From an uncultured Eubacteriales bacterium (GTDB taxonomy: Bacteria; Bacillota; Clostridia; Oscillospirales; Oscillospiraceae): a stretch of DNA of 14,102 nt. Shown here piece by piece: positions 7,486 to 13,398 of the stretch. The position numbers and the translations under genes are program-made. The stretch covers positions 1 through 14,102 of the forward strand of contig CABUJV010000047.1 in NCBI GenBank assembly GCA_902492005.1, given 5' to 3'. The notes below the pieces were generated by a model that saw only the letters and a list, made by a program, of their open reading frames with translations, ran no database searches and had not been told where the DNA came from. Positions within the stretch are counted from its first letter, which is position 1, and every line of letters begins with the position of its first letter.

Positions 7486-8097
7486 ATGAGGGCATGGATC
7501 ATTTTAGGGACCGTTCTGGTTCTCCTGTTTCTGCTCTCCCTGGTCCGGGTGGGCGGAGTGCTGGAGTATTCCGCCCGGGGGCTGCTGATTCGCGTCCGGC
7601 TGGGGCGGCTGCGCCTCACGGTCTTCCCAATGAAAAAAAAAGAGCGCAAGCCCAAGCCGGTCAAGGAGAAGAAGCCGCAGCCGGAGGCGGAAAAGAAGGA
7701 GCCGCCAAAAAAGGGCGGGGCCCTGACCCTGGTGAGGGAGTTCCTGCCGCTGGCCGCCGAGGCGGCCGGACGGTTCAAGCGCAAGGTGCGCATCGATCAA
7801 CTGGATCTGGAGCTGACGGTCGCGGCTTCCGATCCGGCGGCGGCGGCCATGGCCTTTGGCGGCGCCAACGCCGCGTTGGGTATGATGCTGCCCCTGTTGG
7901 AGAATCATTTCAATGTCAGGCAGCGGAGCATCCGCACGGCGGTGGATTTCGAGGGCAGCCGTCCCGTAATCTGCCTGAAGGCGGCGTTCTCCCTTACCAT
8001 CGGGCAGGGCGTGGTCCTCGCCGTCCGCTTGGGGTTCCAGGCTCTGCGTATCCGATCCAAATACAAAAGCAATCAAAAACAGAAAGAGGCGGTTTGA
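7486..8097 (+). CDS. ytfI: DUF2953 membrane-anchored protein (YtfI-like)
   Basis: The 203-residue protein has no known biochemical function. It has one N-terminal membrane helix (about residues 4-22), then a short basic segment. A Lys/Pro/Glu-rich linker follows (about 49-77, with KERKPKPVKEKK). The DUF2953 domain covers the C-terminal half (RIDQLDLELTVAASDPAAAAMAFG... and ending in LRIRSKY). The family call rests on this layout and on its position directly before ytfJ, as ytfI-ytfJ in Bacillus subtilis. ATG 7486 is 4 bases after the scpB stop, with GGGAG at 7472-7476. A run of nine A residues at 7633-7641 encodes Lys-Lys-Lys at the start of the linker and is a possible slippage site. A sporulation link is inferred from its partner gene only. 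Confidence 0.85.
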   Translation: MRAWIILGTVLVLLFLLSLVRVGGVLEYSARGLLIRVRLGRLRLTVFPMKKKERKPKPVKEKKPQPEAEKKEPPKKGGALTLVREFLPLAAEAAGRFKRKVRIDQLDLELTVAASDPAAAAMAFGGANAALGMMLPLLENHFNVRQRSIRTAVDFEGSRPVICLKAAFSLTIGQGVVLAVRLGFQALRIRSKYKSNQKQKEAV

Positions 8098-8099
8098 CT

Positions 8100-8507
8100 A
8101 TGGAAAAAAATCATCCCATCGGCGATCTGATGAGCACCACCATGCAGAAGATCCGGGAAATGGTGGACGTCAACACCATTATCGGCACCCCCATCCGGAC
8201 GGACGACGGCATCACGCTCATCCCCGTGTCCAAGCTCTCCTTCGGGTTTGCCTCCGGAGGCAGCGACTTTGCCACCAAGAACCAGAAGCCAGAGGCCGAC
8301 AACGCCTTCGGCGGCGGCGGCGGCGCCGGCGTCAACATCTCCCCGGTGGCCTTCCTCATCGTGAAGGGGGATACGGTCAAGCTGCTGCCCGTAGCGCCTC
8401 CCGCCAATACCACTGTGGACCGGGTGGTGGAGCTGGTGCCCGAAATGTTTGACAAGGTCACCGGCTTCATTGACCAGAAAAAGGCCGAGGATAAATCCGG
8501 GTTCTAA
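8100..8507 (+). CDS. ytfJ: YtfJ/GerW family sporulation protein
   Basis: GerW (YtfJ) is a forespore-made protein of spore-forming Firmicutes, required in Bacillus for proper spore germination. The 135-residue product matches the family closely. It opens with HPIGDLMSTTMQKIREMVDVNTIIGTPI, continues with DGITLIPVSKLSFGFASGGSDF, and has the Gly-rich stretch AFGGGGGAGV at 69-78 followed by ISPVAFLIV. The C-terminal part is VELVPEMFDKV. ATG 8100 has GAAAGAGG (8082-8089) upstream. The gene is two bases after the DUF2953 stop. Its frame is open for about 600 bases upstream of the ATG, through the DUF2953 gene, which is probably an effect of high GC. The presence of this gene is good evidence that the organism forms endospores or descends from spore formers. 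Confidence 0.95.
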   Translation: MEKNHPIGDLMSTTMQKIREMVDVNTIIGTPIRTDDGITLIPVSKLSFGFASGGSDFATKNQKPEADNAFGGGGGAGVNISPVAFLIVKGDTVKLLPVAPPANTTVDRVVELVPEMFDKVTGFIDQKKAEDKSGF

Positions 8508-8518
8508 GCTCCATACTA
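8489..8518 (+). promoter_or_regulatory. Candidate sigma-G (forespore) promoter for the dacF-like gene
   Basis: The sequence GGATA (8489-8493), an 18-base spacer and CATACTA (8512-8518) closely fit the Bacillus sigma-G pattern GHATR-N18-CATNMTA. The -10 match is complete, and one -35 base differs. Transcription would start near 8524-8528, about 20 bases before ATG 8547. DacF in Bacillus is a forespore carboxypeptidase controlled by sigma-F and sigma-G, so the site makes biological sense. It has not been tested. Confidence 0.5.
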
Positions 8519-8545
8519 GTGTCATCTATGCGTCGAGGTGACACT
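8518..8545 (+). repeat. Inverted repeat covering the dacF-like ribosome binding site
   Basis: AGTGTCATCT (8518-8527) pairs with AGGTGACACT (8536-8545), 10 bp with one G-T pair and an 8-base loop. The right arm contains most of the Shine-Dalgarno GAGG (8535-8538) and stops just before ATG 8547. In RNA that reads through from ytfJ, the hairpin could block translation of the gene. As DNA, the same palindrome could also be an operator. Confidence 0.65.
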
Positions 8546-8546
8546 T

Positions 8547-9698
8547 ATGAAGCGTATGTTCGCGGCCCTGCTGGTCGCTGTATTGTTGTGCCCTTTTGCC
8601 GTCCGAAGCGCCCAGGCGGCGGGACCGGAGACCTCGGCGGCCTCTGCCATCCTGGCCGATGCCGCCAGCGGCCGGGTGCTCTACGAAAAGAACGCCCATG
8701 AAAAGCGGCTCATTGCCAGCATCACCAAGCTGATGACCGCTCTGGTGGCGCTGGAATCGACTCCAGACCTGGAGGATGCGGTCACGATCCAGCCGGCAGA
8801 CACGCTGGCGGAGGGCTCCTCCATGTACCTGAAGGCGGGGGAAAAGCTGCCCCTGAAAACCTTGCTGTATGGTCTGCTGCTCCAGTCCGGCAACGACGCC
8901 GCCCTGGCCGTGGCCCGCCACTGCGCCGGAGATGTGGAGACCTTCGTGGACTGGATGAACCAGCGGGCGGCGAGCCTAGGCATGGAAGACACCCACTTTG
9001 CAAATCCCAACGGCCTCAACGACGAAGCGCACTATTCCACCGCCGCCGACATGGCCCTTCTGGCCGCCGAGGTCATGGAGCACCAGGAGCTGGCGGAGAT
9101 CGTGGGCACCAAATCCATTACGCTGGGGACCCGGACCTTCACCAATCACAACAAGCTGCTGTGGCAGTATGAAGGCTGCGAGGGGATGAAGACCGGCTAT
9201 ACGCAGCTTGCCGGGCGGACCCTGGTGTCCTGCGCCCGGCGGGAAGGGCAGCTTTTGATCTGCGTGACCCTCGGCGATCCCGACGATTGGAAGGACCACG
9301 CCGTTTTGTTCGACTACGGATTTGATACCTACCCCCGGCAGGTTCTGGCCACGGCGGGGAAGGTGTTCCGGCGGGTGCCGGTGGAGGGCAGTCTGACCCG
9401 GTTTGTGGCCGTCCGTACCGGCGAAGATGTGTATTACCCCACTGCGGCGGAAGAGGAGCTCCGTGCGGAGCTTCTCCTGCCGGAGCGGGCGGAAGCGCCG
9501 GTGATGGAGGGTACCGTCGCAGGCAAGCTGTCCTTCTATCTGGGCGAGACCTGCGTGGGGGAGACCTACCTGCTCTATGACGCCGACGTGCACCGGGACG
9601 CAGTGGTGGGCAGTTCCCTGCTGCGGCGGGTGCTGGATTTCTTCAACCGGGCGGACGGCGCCGCCTTTCTGACGGCCTTTGCCCCTCATACGATCTGA
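8547..9698 (+). CDS. dacF: D-Ala-D-Ala carboxypeptidase, DacF/PBP5 type (S11)
   Basis: This is an exported penicillin-binding protein that removes the terminal D-Ala from peptidoglycan pentapeptides and so limits cross-linking. A signal peptide spans roughly residues 1-23 (basic MKR, hydrophobic core, AQA cleavage box). The three active-site motifs are in order: SITK (Ser58-Lys61), SGN (114-116) and KTG (215-217). The C-terminal beta-rich PBP5_C domain covers about 270-360. The closing segment VLDFFNRADGAAFLTAF looks like an amphipathic membrane anchor. I chose ATG 8547 because GAGG (8535-8538) sits 8 bases upstream. The in-frame GTG at 8538 overlaps that site. The product has 383 residues, the usual length. 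Its place after ytfJ and before rluB, and the sigma-G-like promoter, suggest a role in spore cortex or forespore wall synthesis. The dacF symbol is inferred. Other S11 paralogues (dacA/dacB) are possible. Confidence 0.93.
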   Translation: MKRMFAALLVAVLLCPFAVRSAQAAGPETSAASAILADAASGRVLYEKNAHEKRLIASITKLMTALVALESTPDLEDAVTIQPADTLAEGSSMYLKAGEKLPLKTLLYGLLLQSGNDAALAVARHCAGDVETFVDWMNQRAASLGMEDTHFANPNGLNDEAHYSTAADMALLAAEVMEHQELAEIVGTKSITLGTRTFTNHNKLLWQYEGCEGMKTGYTQLAGRTLVSCARREGQLLICVTLGDPDDWKDHAVLFDYGFDTYPRQVLATAGKVFRRVPVEGSLTRFVAVRTGEDVYYPTAAEEELRAELLLPERAEAPVMEGTVAGKLSFYLGETCVGETYLLYDADVHRDAVVGSSLLRRVLDFFNRADGAAFLTAFAPHTI

Positions 9699-9701
9699 TA
9701 C

Positions 9702-9722
9702 AGGCCCGCCTGCGGCGGGCCT
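9702..9722 (+). terminator. GC-rich hairpin after the dacF-like gene (no T-tract)
   Basis: AGGCCCGCC (9702-9710) pairs perfectly with GGCGGGCCT (9714-9722) around a 3-base loop, giving a very stable stem. Only TTACAT follows, so it is unlikely to be an efficient intrinsic terminator. It may protect the upstream mRNA end or partly uncouple rluB from the operon. Confidence 0.45.
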
Positions 9723-9749
9723 TACATATGGAAGCGAGGAGTTCTCTTT

Positions 9750-10451
9750 ATGGAGGAGCGCCTGCAAAAAATCCTGTCCGCCGCCGGTGTGTGCTCCCGC
9801 CGGACGGCGGAAGAGCATATTGCCGCCGGCCGGGTGACGGTCAACGGCATCACCGCCGTTCTGGGTACCAGGGCCGACCCGGTCCGGGACCATATCGCGC
9901 TGGACGGGCATCCGGTCGGCGGTCCGGCCCACCCGGTCTATCTGATGCTGAACAAGCCCCGGGGCTATGTGACCACCCTTTCGGACGAGAAGGGGCGCAA
10001 GACGGTGGCGGAGCTGGTCTCCGGCTGCGGGGCGCGGATGTGGCCGGTGGGACGGCTGGACCTGAACTCGGAAGGTCTGCTCCTGATGACCAATGACGGA
10101 GCGGTCACCAACCGCCTGATTCATCCCCGGCATGAGGTGGAGAAGGAGTATTGGGTACAGGTCTCCGGCGATCTGGCACGGGCGCTGCCCCTGCTGCGGG
10201 GGCCCATGGAGCTGGACGGCATCCCGCTGGCGCCTGCCAAAGTGACGGAGCAGGGCGCAAACTGCCTGTCCATCGTCATCCACGAGGGGAAAAACAGACA
10301 GGTGCGCCGGATGTGCGCCCAGGCGGGACTGGCGGTAAAAACCCTTCGGCGGGTGCGGGAGGGGCCCATTTTTCTGGGAAATCTGCCCGTAGGGCGGTGG
10401 CGGGGGCTGACCGATAAAGAAGTGGCGTGGTTCAAGGACCTTCTTTTGTGA
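9750..10451 (+). CDS. rluB: RluB-type 23S rRNA pseudouridine synthase (RsuA family)
   Basis: This enzyme isomerises a uridine of 23S rRNA to pseudouridine (U2605 in E. coli for RluB). The 233-residue protein has an N-terminal S4 RNA-binding domain (residues 1-60, RLQKILSAAGVCSRRTAEEHI) and an RsuA-family catalytic domain. Motifs seen are YLMLNKPRGYVTT, the catalytic segment GRLDLNSEGLLLMTNDG with Asp104, HPRHEVEKEYWVQV, and the late KNRQVRRMCAQAG. ATG 9750 has GAGGAG at 9736-9741. An RluB gene also lies downstream of scpAB and dac genes in Bacillus subtilis, which supports RluB over RluE/RluF or RsuA. The exact target uridine cannot be told from sequence. Confidence 0.93.
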   Translation: MEERLQKILSAAGVCSRRTAEEHIAAGRVTVNGITAVLGTRADPVRDHIALDGHPVGGPAHPVYLMLNKPRGYVTTLSDEKGRKTVAELVSGCGARMWPVGRLDLNSEGLLLMTNDGAVTNRLIHPRHEVEKEYWVQVSGDLARALPLLRGPMELDGIPLAPAKVTEQGANCLSIVIHEGKNRQVRRMCAQAGLAVKTLRRVREGPIFLGNLPVGRWRGLTDKEVAWFKDLLL

Positions 10452-10452
10452 T

Positions 10453-10497
10453 TTTGCAAGAAACGTGATTTTCCTTGCAGATTTTGCTTGCTTTTCT
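10453..10497 (+). terminator. Terminator-like hairpin after rluB
   Basis: GCAAG-AAA (10456-10463) pairs with TTT-C-CTTGC (10470-10478) with one bulged C and a 6-base loop. Weaker pairs extend the stem outward. The sequence after it (ATTTTGCTTGCTTTTC) is T-rich. It begins two bases past the rluB stop. The stem is AT-rich and so only moderately stable. It overlaps the -35 element of the next promoter. Confidence 0.5.
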
Positions 10498-10516
10498 CCG
10501 GGCTTCCCGCTATGAT
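10488..10516 (+). promoter_or_regulatory. Sigma-A-type promoter for the RpiR regulator unit
   Basis: TTGCTT (10488-10493) and TATGAT (10511-10516) are separated by exactly 17 bases. The -10 differs from TATAAT at one position. A second near-match, TATAGT, overlaps at 10516-10521. The start of transcription would fall near 10523, giving a leader of about 60 bases. No other promoter is apparent up to ispH, so this one may drive the whole rpiR-yhiN-cmk-plsC-ispH run. Confidence 0.7.
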
Positions 10517-10520
10517 ATAG

Positions 10521-10534
10521 TACGTTAGCACGTA
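10521..10534 (+). repeat. Palindrome at the predicted start of the RpiR transcript
   Basis: TACGT (10521-10525) and ACGTA (10530-10534) form a perfect inverted repeat around TAGC, directly behind the -10 element. Its position at the predicted +1 is where a repressor would act, and autoregulation by the encoded RpiR-type protein is possible. The half-sites are short, so chance cannot be excluded. Confidence 0.4.
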
Positions 10535-10544
10535 AAATACATGC

Positions 10545-10560
10545 TCCCCAAGGGCGGGGA
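10545..10560 (+). repeat. Leader hairpin that may compete with the RpiR ribosome site
   Basis: TCCCC (10545-10549) pairs with GGGGA (10556-10560) around a 6-base loop. The same C-run could instead pair with the Shine-Dalgarno GGGGG (10570-10574) of the next gene. Two exclusive pairings of this kind resemble a simple translational switch, but the stems are short. Confidence 0.35.
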
Positions 10561-10583
10561 ACAGAGCCTGGGGGTATTTCCTT

Positions 10584-11447
10584 ATGACCCGCGATATTCT
10601 TTACGTAATTCAGACCCGGATGAACACCTTCTCCAAAGGGCAGAAGCTGATTGCGCGCTTCATTCTGGAGTCCTATGACAAGGCCGCCTTTATGACCGCC
10701 AGCCGGTTGGGCAAGACAGTCAATGTCAGCGAATCCACTGTGGTGCGGTTCGCCGCCGAACTGGGCTATGACGGGTATCCCAGTATGCAGAAGGCGCTAC
10801 AGGAGATGATCCGCAACAAGCTGACCTCCATCCAGCGCATCGAGGTGGCCAATGACCGCATCGGCAATCAGGATGTGCTGTCCATGGTGATGCAGTCGGA
10901 CATCGAGAAAATCCGCATGACCATGGAGGAGACCGACCGGGAGAGCTTTAAGGCCGCCGTGGACGCCATCCTGGCCGCCAAGCGCATCTATATCCTGGGC
11001 GTCCGGTCCGCCGCCGCGCTGGCCGACTTCATCGGGTTCTATTTCAATCTCATCTTTGATAATATCGCGCTGGTCCACACGACCTCGGCCAGCGAGATCT
11101 TTGAGCAGCTTCTGCGGGTGGGGCCCGAGGACGTGGTCATCGGCATCAGCTTCCCGCGGTACTCCAGCCGAACGGTAAAGGCCATGCGCTTTGCCCGGGA
11201 CCGGGGGGCCAACGTCATTGCTCTGACCGACTCCGAGGCCTCTCCGCTGGCCGAAATCGCCACCGAGACCCTGCTGGCCAAGAGCGACATGGCTTCCTTC
11301 GTGGACTCTCTGGTGGCGCCTCTGAGCCTGGTCAATGCCCTCATTGTGGCGGTGGGCCGCAGGAAAAACGAGGATGTGGAGCAGACTTTTGCCAACCTGG
11401 AGCAGATCTGGTCGGAGTATGGCGTCTATGAAAAGGTCGAGGAATAA
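10584..11447 (+). CDS. MurR/RpiR family transcriptional regulator (HTH + SIS)
   Basis: RpiR-type proteins are dimeric DNA-binding regulators that sense phosphosugars through a SIS domain. The 287-residue product has the N-terminal HTH_6 domain (about 1-77). Its recognition region is TASRLGKTVNVSESTVVRFAAELGY (residues 38-62), the family hallmark. The SIS domain covers roughly 125-265, with the sugar-phosphate loop region ILGVRSAAALADFIGFY and the later GISFPRYSSRTVKAM. The ATG at 10584 has GGGGGT at 10570-10575. Usual RpiR targets (murQ, PTS or sugar-isomerase genes) are absent nearby. The gene instead precedes a flavoprotein, cmk and plsC. The ligand and targets are unknown, and autoregulation through the leader palindrome is only inferred. 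The next start is 24 bases after its stop. Confidence 0.94.
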   Translation: MTRDILYVIQTRMNTFSKGQKLIARFILESYDKAAFMTASRLGKTVNVSESTVVRFAAELGYDGYPSMQKALQEMIRNKLTSIQRIEVANDRIGNQDVLSMVMQSDIEKIRMTMEETDRESFKAAVDAILAAKRIYILGVRSAAALADFIGFYFNLIFDNIALVHTTSASEIFEQLLRVGPEDVVIGISFPRYSSRTVKAMRFARDRGANVIALTDSEASPLAEIATETLLAKSDMASFVDSLVAPLSLVNALIVAVGRRKNEDVEQTFANLEQIWSEYGVYEKVEE

Positions 11448-11471
11448 AGACCCGCTGAAAGGGGCTTCACT

Positions 11472-12716
11472 TTGGAATCTCAGATCGTTGTGGTAGGCGG
11501 CGGTGCGGCGGGCATGATGGCCGCGCTGACCGCTGCCCAATCCGGTGCTTGCGTCACCCTTCTGGAGCGCAACCGGAAGGTGGGCCGGAAGCTCTATATC
11601 ACAGGAAAAGGCCGCTGTAACCTTACAAACGACTGTCCTGCGGACGAGGCGCTCTCCAACGTCCCGCATAACAGTCGTTTTCTTACCAGCGCCATGACCC
11701 GCTTTCCGCCCTCCGCCGTGCAGGAATTCTTCATTGGCCTGGGCGTCCCGCTCAAGACGGAGCGCGGCAGCCGGGTTTTTCCGCAGTCTGATCGGGCGGC
11801 GGATGTCATTGACGCGCTTTTCACGGCTCTGCGGCGTCAGAAGGTATCCATTGTGGAGGACCGGGCGGTGCGCCTGTTGGCCGAGGAGGGCCGCATCTGC
11901 GGCGTAAAAGGGGAGCACGGCAGGTATCCCTGCGCTACGGCCGTGCTGGCCACGGGAGGCTGCTCCTATCCTCTGACCGGCTCCACCGGTGACGGCTACC
12001 GCATGGCGGCGGAGCTGGGGCATACCGTCCTGCCGCCCAAGCCCTCCCTGATCCCCCTGGTGATCAAGGGGGAGGAGTGTCCCCAAATGCAGGGCCTCTC
12101 TCTGCGCAATGTGGCGGTGCGGGTCAAGAATCAAAAGGGCAGGGTCATCTTTCAGGAGCAGGGGGAACTGCTGTTTACCCACTTCGGCCTGTCCGGACCG
12201 CTGATCCTCAGCGCCAGCGCCCACATGCGGGACTTTGAAAAGGACCGCTATACCGTCTGCATCGACCTGAAGCCCGCCCTGGACGAGCAGACGCTGGACG
12301 CCCGCCTGGTGCGGGAGCTTACCGAGCATGCCAACCAGGTCTTCCACAACGTTCTGGAACATCTGGCCCCCAGGCTGCTGGCGCCCGTACTGACGGCGCG
12401 CTCCGGCATTCCGGCGGATCTGCCGGCCAATTCGGTCACCAGGGTCCAGCGGCGCAGGCTGCTGGAGCTGCTCAAGGGACTGTGCTTTGAGGTCCAGGGG
12501 CCGCGACCGGTGGAGGACGCCATCGTCACCTCCGGCGGGGTGAAGGTGGGAGAGATCGACCCAAGGACGATGGAATCCAAACTGACGCGGGGGTTATACC
12601 TTGCCGGAGAACTCATCGACGTGGACGCCTACACCGGCGGCTTCAACCTGCAGATTGCCTGGTGTACCGGCCGTGCGGCGGGACAGGCCGCGGCGCTGCG
12701 CGTATTGGGAGGATGA
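11472..12716 (+). CDS. HI0933/YhiN-type NAD(P)/FAD-dependent oxidoreductase
   Basis: This is a flavoprotein of the HI0933/YhiN (BaiN-like) family, 414 residues, the full family length. The dinucleotide-binding loop is VVVGGGAAGMMAA (Gly9-Gly14). Next is the family signature GRKLYITGKGRCNLTND (about 38-54). The C-terminal FAD-binding end is GLYLAGELIDVDAYTGGFNLQIAWCTGRAAG. The middle (about 190-345) is the inserted HI0933 substrate domain. The start is TTG 11472, because GAAAGGGG (11457-11464) lies 7 bases upstream and no ATG or GTG fits before the GGGAAG loop. BaiN of Clostridium scindens was linked to bile acid dehydroxylation, but family members are found in many organisms without that pathway and no bai genes are nearby. 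The natural substrate is therefore unknown. Confidence 0.93.
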   Translation: MESQIVVVGGGAAGMMAALTAAQSGACVTLLERNRKVGRKLYITGKGRCNLTNDCPADEALSNVPHNSRFLTSAMTRFPPSAVQEFFIGLGVPLKTERGSRVFPQSDRAADVIDALFTALRRQKVSIVEDRAVRLLAEEGRICGVKGEHGRYPCATAVLATGGCSYPLTGSTGDGYRMAAELGHTVLPPKPSLIPLVIKGEECPQMQGLSLRNVAVRVKNQKGRVIFQEQGELLFTHFGLSGPLILSASAHMRDFEKDRYTVCIDLKPALDEQTLDARLVRELTEHANQVFHNVLEHLAPRLLAPVLTARSGIPADLPANSVTRVQRRRLLELLKGLCFEVQGPRPVEDAIVTSGGVKVGEIDPRTMESKLTRGLYLAGELIDVDAYTGGFNLQIAWCTGRAAGQAAALRVLGG

Positions 12717-12720
12717 GAAT

Positions 12721-13398
12721 ATGTCATTTCGGAGCATCGCGGTGGACGGACCGTCCGGTGCGGGGAAGAGCACCATGGCCAAGCGGCTGGCGGAGGCTCT
12801 GGGCTTTATCTATGTGGACACTGGCGCGATCTACCGCACGCTGGGTCTGCTGGCCTGTCGTCAGGGGGTAGCCCCCGACGACGCGGCGGCCGTCACCGCC
12901 CTTCTGCCGGAAGCGGATATCCGCCTGCGTTACGGCAGCGACGGTCTGCAGCACATGTACCTGGGCGGCGAGGACGTGACCGAGGCGATTCGCCGGCCGG
13001 AAATCTCCAAATACGCCTCTTCTGTCTCCGCCATCCCGGCGGTACGGGCGTTTTTGCTGAACATGCAGCGGGATCTGGCCAGGACCCATAACGTCATCAT
13101 GGACGGTCGGGATATCGGTACGGTGGTCCTGCCCGCCGCAGATGTGAAGATTTTCCTGACCGCCTCCGCTGAGGACCGGGCCCGCCGCCGCCATGCCGAG
13201 CTGGCGGCGAAAGGGCTGCCGGACGGTTACGAGACCGTGCTGGCCGATATCCTGGAGCGCGACCGCAGGGACACCACCCGCGCCGCCGCGCCTCTGCGCC
13301 AGGCGGAGGACGCCATCGCGGTGGACACCACGGGCCTGTCCCTGCAGGAGAGTTTTGAGGCCTTACTTGAGACCATCAGGAGGAAATTGGGCCAATGA
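12721..13398 (+). CDS. cmk: Cmk, cytidylate kinase
   Basis: Cmk phosphorylates CMP and dCMP to the diphosphates, feeding nucleotide and CDP-lipid synthesis. The 225-residue length is typical. The P-loop is GPSGAGKST (10-18). VDTGAIYRTL (32-41) forms part of the nucleotide-monophosphate site, and MDGRDIGTVVLP starts at 127. The lid segment RARRRHAEL and RDRRDTTRAAAPL, with basic residues for phosphate binding, follows. The ATG at 12721 has GGAGG (12708-12712) 8 bases upstream. The start is 4 bases after the flavoprotein stop. The stop overlaps plsC (ATGA, 13395-13398). The cmk-plsC-ispH order is common in Clostridia. Confidence 0.97.
   Translation: MSFRSIAVDGPSGAGKSTMAKRLAEALGFIYVDTGAIYRTLGLLACRQGVAPDDAAAVTALLPEADIRLRYGSDGLQHMYLGGEDVTEAIRRPEISKYASSVSAIPAVRAFLLNMQRDLARTHNVIMDGRDIGTVVLPAADVKIFLTASAEDRARRRHAELAAKGLPDGYETVLADILERDRRDTTRAAAPLRQAEDAIAVDTTGLSLQESFEALLETIRRKLGQ

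Noticed and set aside
8048..8076. A sigma-G-like promoter before ytfJ
   Set aside because: GTATC and CAATCAA resemble the pattern only weakly and miss several consensus positions.
7494..8099. An N-terminal extension of YtfJ upstream of 8100
   Set aside because: The conserved family start HPIGDLMSTTMQ follows ATG 8100, which has a good ribosome site. The upstream frame overlaps the DUF2953 gene and looks like noise.
8310..8326. GGC repeats in ytfJ as a phase-variable microsatellite
   Set aside because: They encode the conserved Gly-rich stretch of the GerW family, and a change in unit number would keep the frame.
8976..10283. A 435-residue open frame on the - strand
   Set aside because: It is antisense to the dacF-like and rluB genes, its composition is His/Gly/Gln-rich with no motif, and it has no promoter or ribosome site.
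10797..12362. A 521-residue open frame on the - strand
   Set aside because: It lies antisense across both the RpiR and flavoprotein genes, has no recognisable domain, and is a complementary-frame effect of GC-rich codons.
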